In this document: one piece after another, positions 8,623 to 17,534 of the stretch
Layout: each line of letters opens with the position of its first letter
Position numbering within the stretch: position 1 is the first letter of the stretch
DNA from: JABDMH01 sp965223105
GTDB lineage: Bacteria > Bacteroidota > Bacteroidia > Chitinophagales > Saprospiraceae
Direction of reading: 5' to 3'
NCBI GenBank assembly: GCA_965223105.1
Contig: OZ244987.1
Coordinates: 7,936,001-8,000,000, forward strand
DNA length: 64,000 nucleotides
Notes under the pieces: model-generated
Databases searched by the model: none
Seen by the model: the letters and a program-made list of their open reading frames with translations, nothing else
What the model was told of the DNA's origin: nothing
Program-made: the position numbers and the translations under genes

Positions 8623-8710
8623 CATTATTTTAATATGCGGCGTGTACGCACACAGCTTCTTTCCAGCGAACTATTATACTTACCTTTATAGCCAATCGTA
8701 AAAGACTGCT

Positions 8711-9316
8711 ATGTTTACCATTCCCATCTATTTGAGATTTGCCCTGATCGGCCTCACTCTGATCGGCGGGATAGTCCTGGCAATTCTATTTGGCTTTTGG
8801 TATGCTTTCCCCTTCTTCTTGATCGGCATTGTGCTTTTGGTCGGATATATTTTTCTAGGTACGGTGCAATCAGCTGCTCAATTAATGCAGGAAACCAATT
8901 TGTTGGGTGCCGAGAAGCGCTTGAATCTTACCCTTAAACCCCAATGGCTCTACAGTACCAATCGCGCCTACTACTATATGATCAAAGGTGGCATTGCTAT
9001 GCAGTTTAAACGCAATGAAGAAGCGGAAGAGCTGCTGATCAAAGCTCAAGAAACAGGTCTGCCCTCCGACAACGAAAGGGCAATGGTTCACTTACAATTG
9101 GCCAACCTCGCTGTGACCAAAGACAATCTCCAGGCAGCACGGAATCACCTGCGTGAGGCCAAGCAACAAAAAGTAACTGAACCTCAAATCAAAGAGCAAG
9201 TTGCTGAGTTTACCAAAGCGCTGAAAAACCAGGGCGCGATGAAAAAACTCAGGCATCGGCATAGAGGTTCTATGATGCAGCCAGGCGGTAAACGCCGAAG
9301 ACCACGAGGTCGATAG
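8711..9316 (+). CDS. membrane protein with TPR-like helical region and basic tail
   Basis: An unidentified 201-residue protein. Two hydrophobic segments at about 8-27 and 31-53 form a membrane hairpin. They are followed by helical sequence that looks like two or three degenerate tetratricopeptide units (for example NRAYYYMIKGGIAMQFKRNEEAEEL and RAMVHLQLANLAVTKDN). The last 25 residues are very basic (RHRHRG, GKRRRPRGR). The basic tail could contact nucleic acid or membrane phosphate groups, but no function can be assigned. It is transcribed away from nagB and ends 227 bases before the two-component operon; that gap holds no recognisable gene or terminator. Confidence 0.75.
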   Translation: MFTIPIYLRFALIGLTLIGGIVLAILFGFWYAFPFFLIGIVLLVGYIFLGTVQSAAQLMQETNLLGAEKRLNLTLKPQWLYSTNRAYYYMIKGGIAMQFKRNEEAEELLIKAQETGLPSDNERAMVHLQLANLAVTKDNLQAARNHLREAKQQKVTEPQIKEQVAEFTKALKNQGAMKKLRHRHRGSMMQPGGKRRRPRGR

Positions 9317-9543
9317 AAATCAGTACAGATCCCATCAGAGCTAGGTAGTGCCTCAAAATGTCTTGATTGGTCTTGACACATTGGTCAATCATCTCGTTAG
9401 AAGTATAGTATTGGTGCGCTAATTCTATCAATGATAAGCGATCAAGTGATCGTCATTCCTCGGCAGTGCCGTGGGGTGCATTAGATGCATACAGGGGATT
9501 TCATTGTGATGTTATTGTGATAATTTCTTAGCTATTTTGAAGT

Positions 9544-10245
9544 ATGAAGTCGATTTTGGCAGTTGAAGATGATCCTTCTTTGTTGGAGCTTCTGCAGATA
9601 CATTTGCAAGACATCAATTGCAACCTCGATAGTGCCGAAGATGGCCTGGAGGGATTAAAGATGATTGTTGAAAATCAATATGATTTGATCATCTTGGATA
9701 TTATGTTGCCGTCTTTAGATGGATTTGAGATTTGCAAACGTGCCAGGGCCAAGAACATACTCACTCCGATCCTTATGCTCACTGCCAAGACAGAGGAAAT
9801 TGATAAGATTCTTGGATTGGAAATCGGTGCCGATGACTATGTAGTAAAGCCGTTTAGTATCAGGGAGCTGATGGCCAGGGTTAAAGCGTTGCTTCGACGG
9901 GCCTCCATCCTCGAAAATATGAATCAGGGCACAACCGGAAAAATGATTACGAGAGGTGATCTCACGATCGATGTGGATAAGCGAAAAGTGATGATTGGCG
10001 ATCGCCGGGTCGAGCTATCACCAAAGGAGTTTGATCTGCTTACTTTGATGGCATCAAATCCTGGGGTAAGCTATAGTCGCAATCGTCTATTAAACCTGGT
10101 ATGGGGTTATGAGTTTGAGGGCTTCGCACACACGGTGAATTCGCATATCAATCGCTTGCGAGCCAAGATCGAATCCAATATGTCGGAACCCAGATATATA
10201 CTGACAACTTGGGGCATTGGTTATCGATTTAACGAAGACGTCTAA
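9544..10245 (+). CDS. OmpR/PhoB-family response regulator
   Basis: A DNA-binding regulator of 233 residues, activated by phosphorylation. The receiver domain (about 3-115) has the acidic pocket Glu8-Asp9-Asp10, the phospho-acceptor Asp52 (ILDIMLPSLDG) and Lys102 (DDYVVKPFS). A winged-helix effector domain follows (about 135-230), with SPKEFDLLTLMASNPG and the recognition-helix region HTVNSHINRLRAKIE. The kinase gene begins 11 bases downstream, so the two form an operon and a cognate pair. The regulated genes are not known; the large repeat protein downstream is the nearest candidate. Confidence 0.95.
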   Translation: MKSILAVEDDPSLLELLQIHLQDINCNLDSAEDGLEGLKMIVENQYDLIILDIMLPSLDGFEICKRARAKNILTPILMLTAKTEEIDKILGLEIGADDYVVKPFSIRELMARVKALLRRASILENMNQGTTGKMITRGDLTIDVDKRKVMIGDRRVELSPKEFDLLTLMASNPGVSYSRNRLLNLVWGYEFEGFAHTVNSHINRLRAKIESNMSEPRYILTTWGIGYRFNEDV

Positions 10246-10256
10246 CACGCAAGAGT

Positions 10257-11711
10257 ATGAACAACAGGTTATTTTGGAAACTTTCCATTGTTTTTTTGCT
10301 TATCATCATTGGGATTGGCTCGCTTTACATTTACCTCACTGCTTATACTTCCCGTACTTACTTTGACGAGGCCAATCAAAGACTGAACGGACACATTGCA
10401 GCACATACGGTAAAGGAAGTTACTCCACTGATCAATGGTAATGTTGATACCAATGCCATTCAAGACATTATGCATTCGATGATGGTCATCAATCCAAGTG
10501 TCGAAGTATATTTATTAGACATGAGTGGCAACATCATAACCTATGTGGCTCCTTACAAGAAAGTTAAACTGGAGAAGGTGTCACTAGAACCCATACACCG
10601 GTTTCTCAGGGATGGTCACGATCGGATTATCAAAGGAGATGATCCGCGGAATCCGGGTTATCAAAAAGTCTTTTCGGCTGCAGCCATTGAGGAGAATGGT
10701 GTTTTGCAGGGTTACGTCTATGTCATTTTAGCCAGCGAGGAGCAAACCTCAGTTTTGTCTACACTAATCGGAAGTTACGTACTGAAATTGGGTTCGCGGA
10801 CCTTCCTGATTTCACTCTCTATTGCTCTTCTCTTGGGAATATTGACCTTCCTTTATTTTACTCGAAATCTCCGAAAGATCATGCAGACCGTACGTCGCTT
10901 TAAGGAAGGAGATCTGGCCGCCAGGATGGAAAGCAATGGTGAATTTGAGGAGCTTGCCAGCACATTTAATGAAATGGCTGACCGTATCGTTGACAATATA
11001 AACGAAATGAAATCAGTCGAAAAATTGCGCCGTGAGCTGATTGCCAATGTATCTCATGATCTTCGTACTCCACTGTCAGTTATTAGTGGTTATGTGGAAA
11101 CTTTGGTTATGAAAGACTCACTGTCGGAAGATGAACGAAACCGCTACCTGCAAATCATTCTCAGCAGTACCGACAATCTCTCAACATTGATCGATCAGCT
11201 CTTTGAATATTCCAAGCTGGAAGCCCAGGAAATTTCTCCTAAGAAAGAACCGTTTCTCGTCAGTGACCTGATCCAAGACATTATCCAAAAATTTCAAGTG
11301 ATTGCCAAAGAGAAAAATATCGAGATCATCTTGGAAGCACCGAAGGACCTTCCTATGGTATTTGCCGATATTGGATTGGTCGAAAGGGCCATCAGTAATA
11401 TCGTTGATAATGCCCTGAAATACAGTAACAACGGCGGAAAGGTCGAGATTTCACTTAGCCCAACAGATGATGATGTGTTAATTAATATTACCGATGATGG
11501 TCCAGGTATACCGGAAAAAGAACAGTCCTATATATTTGAGAGATACCGCCGGTTAGATCGTACGAGATCTGATCGCAAAGGTGCAGGACTAGGGTTAGCC
11601 ATAGTGAAAAAAATATTAGAGATTCACAACCAAAGCATTCGAGTGCTTTCCGAATCAGGGAAAGGAGCATCTTTCATTTTTAACCTTCCTGCATATCATG
11701 CATCGTCATGA
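10257..11711 (+). CDS. membrane sensor histidine kinase (HAMP-HisKA-HATPase)
   Basis: The partner kinase of the preceding regulator, 484 residues. A transmembrane helix at about 9-28 and another at about 182-201 enclose a periplasmic sensor region of about 150 residues. A HAMP linker (about 202-255) follows. The HisKA domain contains ANVSHDLRTPLS with the phospho-acceptor His267. The ATPase domain has the N box (NIVDNALKYSNNGG), G1 (DDGPGIPE) and G2 (GAGLGLAIV). The architecture is that of EnvZ/PhoR-type sensors. The sensor region has no motif that reveals its signal. Confidence 0.95.
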   Translation: MNNRLFWKLSIVFLLIIIGIGSLYIYLTAYTSRTYFDEANQRLNGHIAAHTVKEVTPLINGNVDTNAIQDIMHSMMVINPSVEVYLLDMSGNIITYVAPYKKVKLEKVSLEPIHRFLRDGHDRIIKGDDPRNPGYQKVFSAAAIEENGVLQGYVYVILASEEQTSVLSTLIGSYVLKLGSRTFLISLSIALLLGILTFLYFTRNLRKIMQTVRRFKEGDLAARMESNGEFEELASTFNEMADRIVDNINEMKSVEKLRRELIANVSHDLRTPLSVISGYVETLVMKDSLSEDERNRYLQIILSSTDNLSTLIDQLFEYSKLEAQEISPKKEPFLVSDLIQDIIQKFQVIAKEKNIEIILEAPKDLPMVFADIGLVERAISNIVDNALKYSNNGGKVEISLSPTDDDVLINITDDGPGIPEKEQSYIFERYRRLDRTRSDRKGAGLGLAIVKKILEIHNQSIRVLSESGKGASFIFNLPAYHASS

Positions 11712-12153
11712 GTATGCTGCATTACAGATAGTTGATGAAAAAATGGGCGGTCTGTTGCCTTGCCATATTCCATTGCCGTTTTTCTAAGTATGATGCCGAT
11801 GTTCAATGGCAAAAGAGCTGGTTGTATTCCGGTCTCGCCGTAGCCGGCCTGCCTTAACTCCTGCTGCCCCGTCTTCTGAATTCTCACACCGAAACCCGTT
11901 GATCTGACAAGTAATTTTGAAATTCCTCCAGAAAAACCAATGAATTGATTTTGATAAGTGGCATTCCTGAGGAGAAAAATATATTTTGGCAAAACCATCT
12001 TTTGTCAACCATACACTGTCTAGATCAAGCAAAGACACCTTTGCTAATTTGGAATCTTCATTTAACTATTCGGTCAATCACCAATTGTGATCTTTTAGTG
12101 ATGATTTTAACGACGGCAGCAAACTAAATTTATCAGTTAAAAAAGTGATCAAA
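11712..12153. other. 442-base intergenic region before the repeat-protein gene
   Basis: No gene is supported here. Overlapping minus-strand frames (11696-11998 and 11784-12038) have no recognisable motifs and partly overlap the kinase 3' end. The distal 200 bases are AT-rich and should contain the promoter of the repeat protein, but no exact TAnnTTTG box was found. CACCTTTG at 12036-12043 is one base off, without a correctly spaced TTG. The length of the region leaves room for regulator binding or a small RNA, neither of which I can demonstrate. Confidence 0.5.
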
Positions 12154-15100
12154 ATGACAACAAAACTTATCACCCTTACAGCACTCAATCTATTATTGTC
12201 ACTCTGTATTGTGAACTCAGGATACTCGCAATGTCTGCCAGATCTTCCGGTTAGTACCCAAGATGGTGAGACCGAAGTAGATATATGCCTGGGCAGTCTT
12301 CACACTACTGTGAATATGCGGGCAGGCGATATTGCCTCACCTTATCTCTTTGCCATTACTGATGATCAGGGCATAATTTTGGATGTAAGCTTCGATCCCA
12401 GCATTGATTTTGGCGACGCCGATCCAGGTATTTGCAGGATTTATGGTGTCTCGTGGTGGGGATTGCCTCAAAAGCCGATTGGAGAGTCAATTTCGGAGGC
12501 TATTTTTTCCGACTTTTGTTACGAAGTCTCTCCAAATTTTATCACCGTAAACAGGATGCTTTTAGGTGCTGGCACAGTTACGGGGAATGATAGCAGCACT
12601 GTCATCTATACTTGTCCCGGAGACAGCGTAGCAGATCTGATTACTTTCAACTACGACGGCTCGTCAGAAGGTAACTTCACCTTTATCATTACTGATCCTG
12701 AATACAATATTCTGGGAATTCCGGAAGGCAATAGCCAAGATTTCGAAGGTGCCGGAGAGGGTACTTGCCTGGTGTGGGGGCTCAACTATCTAGGAGATCT
12801 GCTTGCAGAAGTCGGGCAAAATGCCAGGCAAGACCAGTTGGCTACCGGATGCTTTGGTTTGAGTGAAAACAGTCTGGAGGTGGTCCGTGCTGTTCCGGAG
12901 GCTGGTGAGGTTGAGACCTCTGAAGGACTTCAGCGGCTTGACTTGTGCGTAGGAGATGGAGTCGCCGATGCCATATCTTTTCAAGCGCCTGGTCGTTCGG
13001 CAGCTCAGTTCAGGATTGTTGTCACGGATGAGAATAACGAAATATTAGGGTTACCAGACGGTCCACTGGTGGATTTCGATGGAGCAGGAGAAGGCATTTG
13101 CCGGGTGTGGGGTGTGTCCTATACTGGCAATTTCTTACTTAATCTGGGTGAGAACTTTCTTGAAGCTTCAGTATCAGATGGCTGCTCAGACCGTTCGGAA
13201 GGCTATGTTGAGGTTGTTCGCACCTTTATTAATGGAGGTATGGTGTCTATGCCCTCAGGAGCCACAAAAAGGTACACTTGTACCCAGGATGATTCAGCTG
13301 ATGTGGTCCAGTTTCAGCATGACAGTGTGTCAGAAACCAATTATGTTTATATTATAACTTCACCAGATCTTGAGATTCTGGGTATTGAGCATGGTGATTC
13401 CCATGATTTTAACGATGCACCTCCGGGAACCTGCTGGGTTTGGGGTTTGGCGTACACCGGTAACCTCACTGCCCAAATCGGAGATCAAGCTGATCAAGTA
13501 TCACTCTCAGATTCCTGTTATGACCTCTCAGATAACTATATTGAGGTGGTAAGGGATGTTCCAGATGGTGGAATGGTAAGCATGCCATCAGGTGCTACTG
13601 AGCGTTATACCTGTGCCCAGGACGGTACAGCTGATGTAGTCAAGTTCAGACATGACAGCGCTTCTCAGTCAAAATATGCATATATCATTACCTCACCTGA
13701 TCTCGACATCTTAGGAGTTACCCAAGCGGATAGCAACGATTTTGATGGAGCACCTCCGGGAACTTGCTGGGTCTGGGGATTGGCCTATACGGGCAATTTG
13801 ACTGCAGAAGTTGGTCAAAATGCTGGAGATGTCCCCCTCAGTGATGACTGTTTTGACCTGTCAGATAATTACATCACCGTGATCCGAGATATCCCTGATG
13901 GGGGAAGGGTCATAACTCCTGTTGGGGATACGACAGTCTTCACTTGTCCTCAGGACGGCCAAGCCGATCTGGTGACCTTTGCCCATGAGGGAGCGTCTAA
14001 TTCGAAATATGCCTACATTATAACTTCTCCTACTTTAGAGGTTTTAGGTGTTCCATCTGGAGATCAACATGATTTTGATGATGCTCCTCCTGGGATCTGC
14101 TGGGTCTGGGGCGTGGCCTATACAGGTGAACTTCTGGTTGAAGTGGGAGATCAAGCCGATTCTGTTGCGCTCAGTGATGACTGCTTTGATCTTTCAGACA
14201 ACTACATTGAAGTCATACGAGAGAGACCGGAAGGAGGCATGGTTTCTATGCCTTCGGGTGATACCGCAATCATCACTTGTACCCAAGATAGTCTGGCGGA
14301 TGTTGTGATGTTTGAGCACCAAGGTGCTTCCCAGTCTGAATATGCCTACCTCATCACTAATCCTGATCTTGAGATCTTGGGTATAACTACCGATGACCGG
14401 CATGATTTTAATGATGCACCTCCGGGAACTTGCTGGGTTTGGGGATTGGCCTACACTGGAACGATCATCGCTCAGGTGGGCGACCGGGCAGACCAGGTCG
14501 CACTGACTTCAGATTGCTATGACCTATCTGACAACTTCATAACGGTGATTCGCCAAGTTCCTGATGGTGGGATTGTGCAGACACCATCAGGTGATTCAGT
14601 GATTTTTACCTGTGCTCAGGATGGTAATCCTGATGTGGTATTCTTTGAGAGGACAAACACCTTTGGACCGAATTATACCTACATCATCACCAATCCTGAT
14701 CTCGTGATCTTGGGGATTGAGCCGGCACCACTGCATGATTTTGATGATGCACCTCCCGGCACATGCTGGGTTTGGGGGATGGCATATTTTGGCAATCTCA
14801 TTGCTGAGATTGGTGACACGGTTGGGGTGAAGCCATTGTCTGATGTATGCTATGACCTGTCGGATAATTTCTTGGAAATTATTAGGGACGTTCCGGAAGG
14901 TGGCAGGGTCCAGATGCCTGGTGGCGACACAGTCAGATATACCTGTACCCAGGATGGTGAGCCTGATTTGGTCTTTTTTGAGAAGGATAGTGTGTCTAAC
15001 TCGAAATATGTGTATATCATCACCAGCCCAGATCTGGAAATTCTTGGGATCGAATTCAATGACAGCCACGATTTTGATGATGCTCCACCCGGAACCTGCT

Positions 15101-16521
15101 GGGTATGGGGAATGGCTTACACAGGTGAACTTATTGCGGAGGTCGGAGATACCGTGGGTTTAACTCCCTTGACCGATGACTGCTTCGATCTTTCGGACAA
15201 CTTCATTGAAGTTATACGTGATCAACCCGAAGGAGGTACAGTCCAAATGCCTTCCGGTCAAACCACTCGGTATACTTGCACTCAGGACGAGAATGCTGAT
15301 GAAGTCTTGTTTGAGTCAACCGGTGCCTCCAATTCAAAGTATGCATGGATAATAACCAGTCCGGATCTGGAAATCCTGGGCATAGAAACAAAGGCAAGTC
15401 ATGATTTTGATGATGCTCCACCAGGGACTTGCTGGGTATGGGGTCTCGCATATACTGGTAATCTTACGGCGAAGGTTGGTGATCAAGCAGATGCCGTTGC
15501 CCTTTCCGATGAATGTTTTGACCTCTCTGACAACTATATTGAAATCATACGTGACATTCCAAATGGAGGAACAGTGCAAATGCCCTCCGGTGAGACCATG
15601 CGCTACACCTGTGCTCAGGACAGCATGCCAGATGTCGTTATGTTTGAACATTTGGGAGCATCAAATTCAAAGTACGCCTATATTATCACATCTCCGGATC
15701 TGGAAATATTGGGCATTGAATCCACTAATAACCATGACTTTGACAATGCGCCACCTGGTACCTGCTGGGTTTGGGGACTTGCCTATACCGGCAATTTGAC
15801 AGCTGAAATTGGTGATCATGCTGGTAGTACCGCGCTTTCTGACGATTGCTATGACCTATCAGACAACTTCATTGAGGTGATACGCGATGTACCTGATGGG
15901 GGTATGGTTGAAACGGATGGTGGACTGACCGAGGTAAGCATTACGACTGGAGATGGGGCAGCTGACATCATTAATTTTACTTCAAGCGGCGCCTCAAATA
16001 GCCTTTTTACTTACATAATCACTGATGACGAAAATAAGATCCTCAGTATACCCTTGGCGGGCTCTCAGGATTTTGATCCGGCTGGACCTGGCGTTTGCCG
16101 GGTTTGGGGTCTGTCATACACCGGTACGTTACTTGCTAAGGAAGGCGACTTAATCGATGATAGCATGCTGGCCGATGATTGCTACGACCTTTCTGACAAT
16201 TTTATTGAAATTACACGGATTGCCACGGCTGCTATTAGTCGACTAGGAGGGACCCGGGACTCTCCCCTGGACCTCATAGAACTTCAAATAGTTAATCCCG
16301 TACGTGGACGGATTCAGGGTTGGCTGCACAGTCCTGCTGGACAAGAGATTATCGAGATCCGATTATTTTCCAATACCGGCACTCTTATGGCTACAAAGCA
16401 ATTACCAGCTGGCCTCACTACAACCCTTGATTGGGACATATCTCATCTCATACCTGGTGTGTATGTGTTGACGGTGGTCCATCAAGAGGGAACGGTATCT
16501 CAAAGACTTATCCTACAGTAG
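12154..16521 (+). CDS. secreted 12-repeat protein with type IX secretion sorting domain
   Basis: A 1455-residue exported protein of unknown function. An N-terminal signal peptide (about 1-24, ending NSGYSQ) is followed by twelve tandem repeats, ten of them exactly 111 residues. A C-terminal domain of about 95 residues has the features of a type A type IX sorting signal (IEIRLFSNTGTLMATKQLPAG, then WDISHLIPGVYVLTV and a basic end). Repeats share Tyr/Thr-Cys near residue 12, APPGTCWVWGLAYTGN near 58-73 and C(Y/F)DLSDN(Y/F)IEVIRD near 91-104. Related repeats are common in surface proteins of Saprospiria. The ATG at 12154 is preferred over the in-frame GTG at 12145. Cell-surface or released location is inferred; adhesion is a plausible role but unproven. 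Confidence 0.88.
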   Translation: MTTKLITLTALNLLLSLCIVNSGYSQCLPDLPVSTQDGETEVDICLGSLHTTVNMRAGDIASPYLFAITDDQGIILDVSFDPSIDFGDADPGICRIYGVSWWGLPQKPIGESISEAIFSDFCYEVSPNFITVNRMLLGAGTVTGNDSSTVIYTCPGDSVADLITFNYDGSSEGNFTFIITDPEYNILGIPEGNSQDFEGAGEGTCLVWGLNYLGDLLAEVGQNARQDQLATGCFGLSENSLEVVRAVPEAGEVETSEGLQRLDLCVGDGVADAISFQAPGRSAAQFRIVVTDENNEILGLPDGPLVDFDGAGEGICRVWGVSYTGNFLLNLGENFLEASVSDGCSDRSEGYVEVVRTFINGGMVSMPSGATKRYTCTQDDSADVVQFQHDSVSETNYVYIITSPDLEILGIEHGDSHDFNDAPPGTCWVWGLAYTGNLTAQIGDQADQVSLSDSCYDLSDNYIEVVRDVPDGGMVSMPSGATERYTCAQDGTADVVKFRHDSASQSKYAYIITSPDLDILGVTQADSNDFDGAPPGTCWVWGLAYTGNLTAEVGQNAGDVPLSDDCFDLSDNYITVIRDIPDGGRVITPVGDTTVFTCPQDGQADLVTFAHEGASNSKYAYIITSPTLEVLGVPSGDQHDFDDAPPGICWVWGVAYTGELLVEVGDQADSVALSDDCFDLSDNYIEVIRERPEGGMVSMPSGDTAIITCTQDSLADVVMFEHQGASQSEYAYLITNPDLEILGITTDDRHDFNDAPPGTCWVWGLAYTGTIIAQVGDRADQVALTSDCYDLSDNFITVIRQVPDGGIVQTPSGDSVIFTCAQDGNPDVVFFERTNTFGPNYTYIITNPDLVILGIEPAPLHDFDDAPPGTCWVWGMAYFGNLIAEIGDTVGVKPLSDVCYDLSDNFLEIIRDVPEGGRVQMPGGDTVRYTCTQDGEPDLVFFEKDSVSNSKYVYIITSPDLEILGIEFNDSHDFDDAPPGTCWVWGMAYTGELIAEVGDTVGLTPLTDDCFDLSDNFIEVIRDQPEGGTVQMPSGQTTRYTCTQDENADEVLFESTGASNSKYAWIITSPDLEILGIETKASHDFDDAPPGTCWVWGLAYTGNLTAKVGDQADAVALSDECFDLSDNYIEIIRDIPNGGTVQMPSGETMRYTCAQDSMPDVVMFEHLGASNSKYAYIITSPDLEILGIESTNNHDFDNAPPGTCWVWGLAYTGNLTAEIGDHAGSTALSDDCYDLSDNFIEVIRDVPDGGMVETDGGLTEVSITTGDGAADIINFTSSGASNSLFTYIITDDENKILSIPLAGSQDFDPAGPGVCRVWGLSYTGTLLAKEGDLIDDSMLADDCYDLSDNFIEITRIATAAISRLGGTRDSPLDLIELQIVNPVRGRIQGWLHSPAGQEIIEIRLFSNTGTLMATKQLPAGLTTTLDWDISHLIPGVYVLTVVHQEGTVSQRLILQ
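12253..16230 (+). repeat. twelve in-frame tandem repeats, unit 333 bp
   Basis: Units begin at 12253 (109 codons), 12580, 12913, 13246, 13579, 13912, 14245, 14578, 14911, 15244, 15577 and 15910 (107 codons). Units 2 to 11 have no insertion or deletion relative to one another. Units 4 to 11 are most alike and units 1, 2, 3 and 12 most diverged, the pattern expected from internal duplications in a domain array. Confidence 0.95.
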
Positions 16522-16550
16522 AATTTTTTGGACTTTACCTTCGGTGAAAG

Positions 16551-16583
16551 GCTGACATTGTGTTTTCATAATGTCGGCTTTTT
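16551..16583 (+). terminator. intrinsic terminator after the repeat-protein gene
   Basis: GCTGACATT (16551-16559) pairs with AATGTCGGC (16570-16578, one G-U pair) around a 10-base loop. A run of T follows. It lies 30 bases after the stop codon of the repeat protein. Confidence 0.75.
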
Positions 16584-16736
16584 ACTGATGGGAAACTATT
16601 CAATCAAAAGCTTCTGATATTTGGTAATGAAGTCGCCATGTGCATAGACTTTGCTTTGACCAACTGGAACCTGTTGGACCTCTTAGCCAAACCAAAGTCA
16701 GTTTGAATTGTTACTTTGATGCAAAATAGAAACGAG

Positions 16737-17153
16737 ATGTCAAAGAAGTATGTCGAAGGTGATTTGGTTGTATTTTGGAACGCTGAGCGTTGCATTCATT
16801 CGGGTAAATGCGTACAGGGTTTGCCACGGGTTTTCGATCCCAATAGGAGACCTTGGATCGACCTAACCCAAGCAGATCAACTGGATATTAGAGAGCAGGT
16901 GAAGCGCTGCCCTTCGGGTGCACTTTCACTCGAAGAGAGCAAGAGCGCTTCTCAAAGTGACAAAAGTGAGTGGGTTAGGGTAGAGGTAATTAGGAATGGT
17001 CCGTTAGCTATTAAATCCAGCTGCACGGTTGTAATGAGTGATGGTTCTATTAAGGAAAAGGAAAAAGCGAGCTTCTTTTGCCGCTGTGGTGGCTCAGAGA
17101 ATAAGCCGTTTTGTGACGGCAGTCATAAAAGGAGAAATTTTAAGGACGAATGA
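16737..17153 (+). CDS. (4Fe-4S)-binding domain fused to CDGSH iron-sulfur domain
   Basis: A 138-residue protein with two metal-binding parts. The N-terminal part has the divergent mono-cluster ferredoxin pattern (NAERCIHSGKCVQGLP, with a later Cys in EQVKRCPSGAL). The C-terminal part has the complete CDGSH signature C-x-C-x2-S-x3-P-x-C-D-G-S-H (CRCGGSENKPFCDGSH), which binds a redox-active 2Fe-2S cluster through three Cys and one His. Proteins of this type are thought to act in electron transfer or redox sensing. I chose MSKKYVEGD at 16737; an upstream ATG at 16716 adds 7 residues. The stop codon overlaps the start of the next gene, indicating coupling. Confidence 0.85.
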   Translation: MSKKYVEGDLVVFWNAERCIHSGKCVQGLPRVFDPNRRPWIDLTQADQLDIREQVKRCPSGALSLEESKSASQSDKSEWVRVEVIRNGPLAIKSSCTVVMSDGSIKEKEKASFFCRCGGSENKPFCDGSHKRRNFKDE

Positions 17154-17377
17154 TGGAAGAAGATAGGTGGGTTCGGGTGTATCATACCGCAGATCCCATA
17201 GAAAATGGCATTCTGGTCAGTGTTTTGCAAGATCACGGGATCGAAGTCGTCAGCATGAACAAACAAGATAGTGCCTACGTTTCTATAGGTGATATTGAGC
17301 TGTTGGTTCAGTCCAAAGATGTGGAAGCTGCTCAGCGGTTGATCCAGGAAACTAAAGAGAACGATGACCTCCCATAG
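17150..17377 (+). CDS. DUF2007-like small signal-transducing-fold protein
   Basis: A 75-residue protein with the typical DUF2007 layout: a strand (WVRVYHTADPIENGILVSVL), a helix, a strand with IEVVSMN, and a C-terminal helix (VEAAQRLIQE). The family has a ferredoxin-like or PII-like fold and no settled function. Two consecutive ATG codons at 17150 and 17153 can serve as start. Both overlap the stop codon of the CDGSH gene, so the two proteins are made from one message. Confidence 0.8.
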   Translation: MMEEDRWVRVYHTADPIENGILVSVLQDHGIEVVSMNKQDSAYVSIGDIELLVQSKDVEAAQRLIQETKENDDLP

Positions 17378-17534
17378 ACGGTAAGATGGTGGAAGATTAT
17401 CCAGGTAAGGAAGGTATTAATTTTGGAGATTTTTGCTCCAGCGGATGGAACCAATGTTTGGTTGCTATCATATTGCTTTGGAGTAGCCTACTCAATGGCT
17501 AAGATCTGTTCAATACTCAAAGTAACGATGAACC

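Noticed and set aside
11696..12038. Overlapping minus-strand open frames behind the kinase gene
   Set aside because: They overlap the kinase 3' end, have no motifs in either frame, and neither resembles a known family. They may be decayed sequence, but this cannot be shown.
14596..15069. Long open frames opposite and out of frame with the repeat array
   Set aside because: They recur with the 333-bp period because the array itself recurs; they are shadows of the repeat protein.
12253..16230. Periodic repeats considered as a CRISPR-like array
   Set aside because: The period is 333 bp, in frame, diverged between copies and protein-coding; there are no short identical repeats with spacers and no cas genes.
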